Shown: positions 59,601 through 64,000 of the stretch, one piece after another
Layout: the number at the start of each line of letters is the position of its first letter
Numbering within the stretch: the first letter of the stretch is position 1
Assembly (NCBI RefSeq): GCF_014219065.1
Contig: NZ_JACLGO010000018.1
Location: 1-64,000 of the forward strand
Source: Halopseudomonas xiamenensis
GTDB taxonomy: Bacteria; Pseudomonadota; Gammaproteobacteria; Pseudomonadales; Pseudomonadaceae
DNA: 64,000 nucleotides
Direction: 5' to 3'
The notes under the pieces: model-generated
Told to the model about the DNA's origin: nothing
Seen by the model: only the letters and a program-made list of their open reading frames with translations
Database searches by the model: none
Program-made: the position numbers and the translations under genes

Positions 59601-60358
59601 CAGCGGTCAGGGTATCGGCCGATGCCGAGATCGTCGGAGCCGAGGAGCAAGTGGAGGAGGGGCTGCCGATGGGCATCAGCGCCGATATACGTCTGGCCAT
59701 CGGCGACCAGTTGCACTTCAGCGGTTTCGGCCTGACCGGACGTCTCAGCGGGCTGCTGCAGGTCAGGGAAAACATGACCGCCACCGGCGACCTGAACATC
59801 CTCGACGGCCGCTTCCGCGGCTATGGCCAGCGGCTGGAATTGCGCCGGGCACAGATCCTGTTCGCCGGCCCGCTGAGCAAACCGTACCTGGATATCGAAG
59901 CCATCCGCCGGGTGGATGACGTGATCGCCGGGCTGCGCCTGACCGGTCCGGCTGATGCGCCGGTATCGGAAGTGTTCTCCGAGCCGACCATGGCCCAGGA
60001 GCAGGCGCTGGCCTATCTGATACTCGGCCGTCCGCTGGGCGCCGATGGCGGTGACAGCAACCTGCTGGGCCAGGCGGCACTGGCTCTGGGCATGGCCGGC
60101 AGCACACCGCTGGCGAAGAATATCGCCGGCTCGCTGGGTATAGAAGACTTCCAGCTCGATACCGAAGGCAGCGGCCTGACCACCAGCGTGGTGGCGACCG
60201 GATACATCACCGAAAAACTGAGTTTGCGCTATGGTGTAGGGGTATTCGAACAGGCCAACCAACTGGCGCTGCGTTACGACCTGACCAAGCGCCTGTATCT
60301 GGAAGCCGTGGGCGGCCTGGCCAGCTCACTGGACTTTTTCTACCGCATCGATTTTTGA
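56639..60358 (+). CDS. tamB: Translocation/assembly protein TamB
   Basis: Very long protein of 1239 residues. It has an N-terminal anchor (about 8-33), then a long series of beta-strands forming a periplasm-spanning groove, and the C-terminal DUF490/TamB domain that ends YLEAVGGLASSLDFFYRIDF. It bridges the inner membrane and TamA. The start is GTG at 56639, inside the tamA stop. The AsmA-family gene at 9038 is a distant relative. Confidence 0.95.
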   Translation: MSRFFLKALLRGLLILLLVPVLLVALLAALLSNEAFNRWLMNKAPELEPRLQLDFTGGQLWQGWRFSSLRWSDTGINVTVEDLQFAWSPGCLRGKRVCIDLLSAERISILTSEDDSPSEPRQDISLPSLQLPVGIQLQQLRIGSVWLDDQQALLSDILLQAQASGDHLHISRFSGTGPDLTWDVEGDVRMIGDWPLRILADVQLPAMDERPWQLQARIGGSAADLQLEARSSGYLPGVLTASLHPLQAELPLQAHWRGESFLALQSLPPSLTLNDLVLELDGNLEDGIAMQASGNLPGEGGNVSMSLRGQAMTTGVSGVNLQLWVTEQPERDLRLSAEADWSEELAAQAELAMQQFPWQWLYPQDIGTLEIQQLGLQAQVHGERFSSDLQAQLTGVAEQTAELSLSLAGTPEEITIAPLALTTDNGRLNGQAVIGLLEGVSWNASLLLEELNPRVFVAELPGSLSGPINSEGSLRDDDLQLSAGWDLSGTLRGQPLALSGALAGNDQQWQVNDLLLRQGENRISGAGYWGNTVEGRFDIALPQLRTLWPGLAGSLSGTALASGSAEAPKLTIDLRGERVGYEDLGLAQLALDGNLTLNDQLPVTLNLTASRLRSGDTRLGDLSLSADGNKASHRLAIDLQGGIVELNSRLSGRLTDERWQGQLSTGSIASDEMLWQLDEPAALSYRLANGDLRLGAHCWSHLHSRLCFNGEQRLMPDRQLHVQLSDFPLASLQPWLPEDFTWDASLNADASFRQSAGAQPTANVLVSSRNGEISVSNAEQDLQLPYETLEFSAQLDPRRARTQLQLLSSGLGNLDIQADITDPSGEQRLEGSYRLSDVQLDILRPFLPQVDTLSGDLVGNGVLRGTLTEPQVEGEIRLRDGHVSGPELPVSFEQLQVLIGISGQQANIDGQWRSGAGQGRLAGTAAWAPSLAVDIALTGNDLPIHVDPYADLLASPDLHIGLADNNLRLTGTIAIPEGEITVRELPPAAVRVSADAEIVGAEEQVEEGLPMGISADIRLAIGDQLHFSGFGLTGRLSGLLQVRENMTATGDLNILDGRFRGYGQRLELRRAQILFAGPLSKPYLDIEAIRRVDDVIAGLRLTGPADAPVSEVFSEPTMAQEQALAYLILGRPLGADGGDSNLLGQAALALGMAGSTPLAKNIAGSLGIEDFQLDTEGSGLTTSVVATGYITEKLSLRYGVGVFEQANQLALRYDLTKRLYLEAVGGLASSLDFFYRIDF

Positions 60359-60389
60359 TGCCTCACTGCAAGACTGAAAGGAGTTTCAC

Positions 60390-60890
60390 ATGTCGAATGT
60401 TACTTTGCGCGGCAACCCGGTCACCGTTGGCGGCAAACTTCCCGCGCCTGGCGACAGCGCCCCGGCATTCACCCTGGTAAGCCAGGACCTGTCCGACGTC
60501 AGCCTGGCGTCCTTCGCCGGCAAGCGCAAGATCCTGAATATCTTCCCCAGCGTCGACACCCCGACCTGCGCCACCTCCGTGCGCACCTTCAACACCAAGG
60601 CCAGCAACCTGCCCAATACCGCCGTGCTGTGCATCTCCGCGGACCTGCCGTTCGCCCAGAGCCGTTTCTGCGCTGCCGAAGGCCTGGAGAACGTGACCAA
60701 CCTGTCGACCCTGCGCGGCGCGGAATTCATTCGCAACTACGGCGTAGCGATCGAAGACGGTCCGCTGGCTGGCCTAGCTGCACGCGCGGTGGTGGTGCTG
60801 GATGAGAACGACAAGGTGCTGCACAGCGAGCTGGTTTCCGAGATCGGCAATGAGCCGGATTATGACAAGGCCTTGGCGGCGTTGAGCTAA
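60390..60890 (+). CDS. tpx: Thiol peroxidase
   Basis: Atypical 2-Cys peroxiredoxin of 166 residues that reduces hydrogen peroxide and alkyl peroxides. Peroxidatic Cys60 is in [13 protein letters not shown], and resolving Cys94 in SRFCAAEGL, the usual Tpx pair; an extra Cys81 is also conserved in many Tpx. AGGAG precedes the start. It is the last gene of the conserved core before the accessory region. Confidence 0.96.
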   Translation: MSNVTLRGNPVTVGGKLPAPGDSAPAFTLVSQDLSDVSLASFAGKRKILNIFPSVDTPTCATSVRTFNTKASNLPNTAVLCISADLPFAQSRFCAAEGLENVTNLSTLRGAEFIRNYGVAIEDGPLAGLAARAVVVLDENDKVLHSELVSEIGNEPDYDKALAALS

Positions 60891-60910
60891 GCAGCGGTTG
60901 AAATGACGTA

Positions 60911-60938
60911 CAGGCGTGTCTCCGATGAGGCACGCCTG
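60911..60938 (+). terminator. Hairpin after tpx
   Basis: CAGGCGTG (60911-60918) pairs with CACGCCTG (60931-60938) over a 12-base loop, 20 bases past the tpx stop. No T-run follows. Beyond it, AT-rich sequence to 61080 holds CATAAT/ATTATG (about 61036-61051) but no gene. Confidence 0.45.
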
Positions 60939-61080
60939 CATGCCGTTATCTACTTACCATAATCTTGCTTTAGACGAAGTCTGCGTACATAAAGAACAGT
61001 CCCAGCTCGCTCCATCACTCGTCACGTTATTTCGCATAATCTATATTATGTTAAATTTTGTATTTCTCTATAGATGCCCT

Positions 61081-62001
61081 TCAACCAGATCGGTGGCTGC
61101 CATAGTGGCCGTATGGCAAATTTTCAAAACGACAATAACACCCCCTAAACATCATACGTACTGTGCCGATGAGTCCATTCCGCTGCTTAGCAACAATGAT
61201 CTCGGCAATACCTTTATCTTCCGTATCCGGGTGGTACACTTCGTCTCGGTAAACAAACACGATCATGTCCGCATCTCGCTCGCTCACGCCCATCTCACTT
61301 AAATCGAAAAGGATGGGACGTCTTTGAGTAATCTCAAGCGAGTGCTCCATTTCTGATAAAACAACTACCGGGCAATTGAATTTCTGAGCCAGGGATTTGA
61401 GTGTCCGACAGACTTCTGACAACTTACGTTTTTTATTTTTATAGCGATCTTCCCTGCATAGTATTTGCTGGAGATTGTCCACTATGACTAAGTCTATCCC
61501 ATCGTTTTTGCATGCTACATATCTGGAGCGGGAGCGTATTTCGGCAAGGTTGATAGCAGAATCGTCAATATAAAGACTGCAGTTCTGCATCGCTGATACG
61601 GCTGAGTCTGCCCGCTCCTGCTCATCAGCATCCAGCTTGCCTTCATACAACCTGAATAGATCGATACGCCCGATGGATGCCAGCATACGCATCGCCAACA
61701 TCTCCGCGGGCAGATCCAATGAAAACACCAGGACGGTCTTGTCGTGGAGCATTGCGTTTTCCGCGATATTCATCGCGAAGGTCGTTGCGCCCATCGCTGG
61801 TTGACCTGCGATAACAATCAGTTCTGCCGGCTGTAGTCCCCTGGTCATTGCGTTCAAGTCATCGAAGCCGGTGTCCAGCCCGGTCTGCCGCGAACCTCTT
61901 TGGCGGTTATATGACACTCTAAGCAGAATGTCCTTCAGCAATATAGGCCCACCATCATTAGATGATGCTTCAAATCCTTTCTCATCGCCCCATATAGTCA
62001 T
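61081..62001 (-). CDS. DnaB-derived RecA-fold protein with a degenerate ATPase site
   Basis: Protein of 306 residues that matches the C-terminal RecA-like domain of the replicative helicase DnaB over almost its whole length (TGFDDLNAMTRGL, MRMLASIGRID, YRDEVYHPDTEDKGIAEIIV, KQRNGLIGTVRM). It lacks the N-terminal domain and most of the linker. Key residues are changed: Walker A reads GQPAMGAT (66-73) with Ala72 for Lys, the catalytic SLE is SLD (Asp96), and the usual SQL is SEM (Glu217). Asp175 of Walker B and the KQR arginine remain. It is probably not an active helicase; a binding or decoy role is inferred. It lies 15 bases after the DUF1643-like gene, in low-GC DNA. Confidence 0.85.
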   Translation of the reverse strand: MTIWGDEKGFEASSNDGGPILLKDILLRVSYNRQRGSRQTGLDTGFDDLNAMTRGLQPAELIVIAGQPAMGATTFAMNIAENAMLHDKTVLVFSLDLPAEMLAMRMLASIGRIDLFRLYEGKLDADEQERADSAVSAMQNCSLYIDDSAINLAEIRSRSRYVACKNDGIDLVIVDNLQQILCREDRYKNKKRKLSEVCRTLKSLAQKFNCPVVVLSEMEHSLEITQRRPILFDLSEMGVSERDADMIVFVYRDEVYHPDTEDKGIAEIIVAKQRNGLIGTVRMMFRGCYCRFENLPYGHYGSHRSG

Positions 62002-62016
62002 ATAAAGCAGCCCTAC

Positions 62017-62607
62017 TCAACTTTGAACTATAGTTATCAAATGCTCTATAATTGGTTTTTTTGGCATGCCTTGAGTGTGCCGAGCAAAAAAGCCTGCGGT
62101 TGGCTTTTGCGCTATCACTTCTTTCCTACGATGGTCATAAAAAAACTGCACGTTACTGCCTCTGTCGAGAAACCTCTCTTTAAAAGACAAGATTCTCTGG
62201 TCGTCCCCACCCCATCCGTACCATATAACAGGAACAACTTCATTTTCAGTACTACACAGAGGCAACACTTGAAATTTAGCAGCTTTTTCAATTGCAGAAT
62301 CCAAAACAGGATCGCAAATATAAAATAAGTTCCAGACTCGAACAAATGCATTTAAGGGGAGCGGTTTTCCGGCCAACCTATAGGCTTCGTTAAATCGGTT
62401 CCTAACTACAGGTAGCATTTTGTCGCGATTCAACTCTAGAGGCGCTAGCTCACCCAGAACTTTCGGTGTGGCTGAGCCAGGATTCTTTCCTACCATAGCA
62501 CCAACGCAGACACTTTCTCTTTCAGGATCAAACCCATTCAAATATATTCTTGTGTCAAACCTGAAAAGGTCGCCATCAATATTTTCAAATCTCGCGAAGT
62601 AATTCAT
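62017..62607 (-). CDS. DUF1643-like protein
   Basis: Protein of 196 residues without signal or membrane segments. The pattern fits DUF1643: VCVGAMVGKNPGSATPK (like the family GLNPSTA loop), FVRVWNLFYICDPVL, VPVIWYGWGGDDQ, and GFFARHTQGMPKKPI at the C-terminus. DUF1643 proteins resemble a uracil-DNA-glycosylase-like fold in some surveys, but no activity is established. GC is low (about 37-45% over sampled lines). It leads the two-gene unit with the DnaB-like gene. Confidence 0.72.
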   Translation of the reverse strand: MNYFARFENIDGDLFRFDTRIYLNGFDPERESVCVGAMVGKNPGSATPKVLGELAPLELNRDKMLPVVRNRFNEAYRLAGKPLPLNAFVRVWNLFYICDPVLDSAIEKAAKFQVLPLCSTENEVVPVIWYGWGGDDQRILSFKERFLDRGSNVQFFYDHRRKEVIAQKPTAGFFARHTQGMPKKPIIEHLITIVQS

Positions 62608-62655
62608 GTTTTCCCCTATAACCTTGAAACTCTTGTATCTATGGGACCGTCATTT

Positions 62656-62684
62656 TTACTAACGATGCCACCCTAAAGCGTCAA
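62656..62684 (-). promoter_or_regulatory. Candidate promoter of the DUF1643/DnaB-like unit
   Basis: On the minus strand TTGACG (62679-62684) and TAGTAA (62656-62661) are spaced by 17 bases, about 50 bases before the DUF1643-like start. It lies in the 122-base divergent spacer to the PcfJ gene. Confidence 0.35.
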
Positions 62685-62729
62685 TTTCTGTCGTTTAATC
62701 CTGAAATAATTCTCTAACCCCACCCTTTC

Positions 62730-63872
62730 ATGTATGGATTTCAGATGTACTGTATCGATTTCACTACCCAGGTCGGTTACCCTCTGACCCTGCATATCAA
62801 CGCTCCCGAGCATGAGCTTCCCCTGTTTTGGCAAACACGGGATGAGTACGGCAAAGTCGTCGGCGACGGTGGCTTTCTGCAGCCTCCCGGTTTGCCTTTA
62901 CAGCTCCTTCTTTCCTCAACAGCTTGGACGCAAATACCGCAGGCTGCGTTGGACATTGCACGAGCCGTACCCCTGAAACAGTTTCAGTTGCTGCAATCCA
63001 TGTTGGTATCCCAAGCCGCCATGGAGCTAGCCTTGTCGGCCCCGTTTCTATTTCTTCTGGTGGTTGATCATGCAGAACAACAGCAGTGGCCGTTAGAATA
63101 CTTCAAGATGACGGTGATGCAAAAACGCACCTTGATTCTGCGAAAATTGGATCTACCCGCACGTCCGGCAGTCGCGAGGCTTCTGGCACGCGCCACGCTT
63201 GAATTTCGGTTTCATCCCGACTTCAGACATATTCCTGTGGTGCTACGTAATCACAGGCATTTATCTACCTTGCTGCACATCCAACACCCCAACATGCAGC
63301 AGTTTTTATTTCTTGCACTGTACGACGGCTATAGTTGGCCGGGGCTGTTGAATCTCATCGGTCCACAAACCGGAGTTTGGGAAATGGCACATCTACGCAA
63401 GCTATTGAACATTTGCCTTGCGACTCAAATCCCATTAGGACATTTCCGGAAAATCCAGAGCCTATCTGACCTGCAAATTCTTTATGCCCGTATGCAGCCG
63501 CAAATCAAGCGCCGGAGGCGATTGAAATCCGCCGTGGATTGTCAACAAGTTCTGGGGGACTTCCCTACCCCGCCTTTCCCGGGCAACCATATCGTGCAGC
63601 CATTGGTCAGTTGGGTGGAGTTCATCCAGGAAGGGCAGGAGATGCAGCATTGCGTTGTCAGATACGCCAGTTACGTCGCCGGAAAGAGATACTTCATCTA
63701 CAGGTATTACGGGAAGCAGCGCCTGACGGTGTCCATAAAATCTACATCAGGGGGCTGGCGGCTCAATCAAGTTCGAGGGGTGGACAACCGGATACCAGAC
63801 GAGACCTCAATGCGACAGGTACAGGACTGGTTCGAGCATGCTCAGTCGCATACCTACCTGCCAGACTGGTAG
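62730..63872 (+). CDS. PcfJ-domain protein
   Basis: Protein of 380 residues (from ATG at 62730; ATG at 62745 is also possible, and neither has a good ribosome site). The C-terminal third carries the PcfJ pattern: WVEFIQEGQEMQHCVVRYAS, YVAGKRYFIYRYYG, VSIKSTSGGWRLNQVRGVDN. PcfJ was first named from the conjugative plasmid pCF10; the function is unknown, and chromosomal copies are frequent in accessory regions. The N-terminal two thirds are helical with no domain I recognise. It is followed after 29 bases by a WYL-type regulator gene on the same strand. Confidence 0.8.
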   Translation: MYGFQMYCIDFTTQVGYPLTLHINAPEHELPLFWQTRDEYGKVVGDGGFLQPPGLPLQLLLSSTAWTQIPQAALDIARAVPLKQFQLLQSMLVSQAAMELALSAPFLFLLVVDHAEQQQWPLEYFKMTVMQKRTLILRKLDLPARPAVARLLARATLEFRFHPDFRHIPVVLRNHRHLSTLLHIQHPNMQQFLFLALYDGYSWPGLLNLIGPQTGVWEMAHLRKLLNICLATQIPLGHFRKIQSLSDLQILYARMQPQIKRRRRLKSAVDCQQVLGDFPTPPFPGNHIVQPLVSWVEFIQEGQEMQHCVVRYASYVAGKRYFIYRYYGKQRLTVSIKSTSGGWRLNQVRGVDNRIPDETSMRQVQDWFEHAQSHTYLPDW

Positions 63873-63901
63873 CATAACGGCAAAAATATCTAGAGGTTAA
63901 T

Positions 63902-64000
63902 ATGACAGACCCGTCCTTGCGCTTGCTGCTATTGCTGCGCCACATTTCTCGCGAACCGCAATTTATCAGCACTCAGCAACTACGTGAACGACTGGCAGAT
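63902..64000 (+). CDS. WYL-family transcriptional regulator, N-terminal start (partial)
   Basis: Only 33 codons are visible before the window ends. MTDPSLRLLLLLRHISREP followed by QFISTQQLRERLAD matches the N-terminal winged helix of WYL regulators (R-x-LLxLLxxI, IST-x-x-L-x-x-RL). The WYL domain itself would lie outside. Such regulators often control defence or mobile loci. It probably shares a transcript with the PcfJ gene. Confidence 0.6.
   Translation, partial: MTDPSLRLLLLLRHISREPQFISTQQLRERLAD

Noticed and set aside
60939-61080. AT-rich spacer as an att site or origin
   Set aside because: No direct repeats, tRNA end or iterons are visible; only one short CATAAT/ATTATG stem.

Overview
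This 64-kb window is a chromosomal segment of a Pseudomonadaceae gammaproteobacterium. It carries the Pseudomonas markers crfX-cmpX-sigX-oprF, lpxH-ppiB-glnS-cysS, purB-hflD-mnmA-nudix-icd-cspD-clpS-clpA and tamA-tamB. GC content is high over most of it. Fe-S assembly is encoded by a complete suf operon under an IscR-type regulator, which fits the Halopseudomonas (P. pertucinogena) lineage better than P. aeruginosa. The genus is an inference from gene order and content; no 16S or marker search was possible.

Layout. 1-5.9 kb: end of etfA, a large inverted repeat, lpxH and ppiB (minus), glnS-cysS, a REP element and an AEC-family transporter. 6-12.7 kb: the three-subunit proton-translocating transhydrogenase pntAa-pntAb-pntB, an AsmA-family protein and an aldehyde dehydrogenase. 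12.8-19.6 kb: iscR-sufBCDSA-sufT-sufE behind a promoter that overlaps a near-consensus type-1 IscR site. 19.7-23.7 kb: two diguanylate cyclases, one translationally coupled to a periplasmic binding protein. 23.7-32.3 kb: a tiny Pmp3-family gene, then a Fur-controlled iron-acquisition locus. That locus holds two paralogous TonB receptors, each with its own Fur box; the second heads a five-gene unit with PepSY, DUF2271, DUF4198 and a flavodoxin/FNR reductase. 32.4-39.1 kb: ppsR/ppsA, rraA, crfX-cmpX-sigX-oprF. 39.1-50.7 kb: a thioesterase, aceA with a long candidate leader, a NolW-like protein, GNAT, roxA, purB, a DMT transporter, hflD, mnmA, a nudix hydrolase and icd. 50.7-60.9 kb: cspD, clpS-clpA, xthA, tamA-tamB, tpx.

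Genes that work together. The isocitrate branch point (icd against aceA) carries matching TGTAGT/ACTACA palindromes like those of RpiR-type regulators. A half-site of the same kind lies upstream of pntAa, which hints at shared control of carbon flux and NADPH supply. The iron theme is double: Fur boxes for uptake and an IscR box for Fe-S assembly.

The last 3 kb (about 61-64 kb) differ: lower GC, atypical genes and no housekeeping functions. They hold two divergent units. One is a DUF1643-like protein followed by a DnaB-derived ATPase that lacks the N-terminal domain and has lost its Walker A lysine, catalytic glutamate and sensor glutamine. The other is a PcfJ-domain protein followed by the start of a WYL-type regulator. 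This is the most likely place for an undescribed system, possibly the edge of a defence or mobile island that continues beyond the window.
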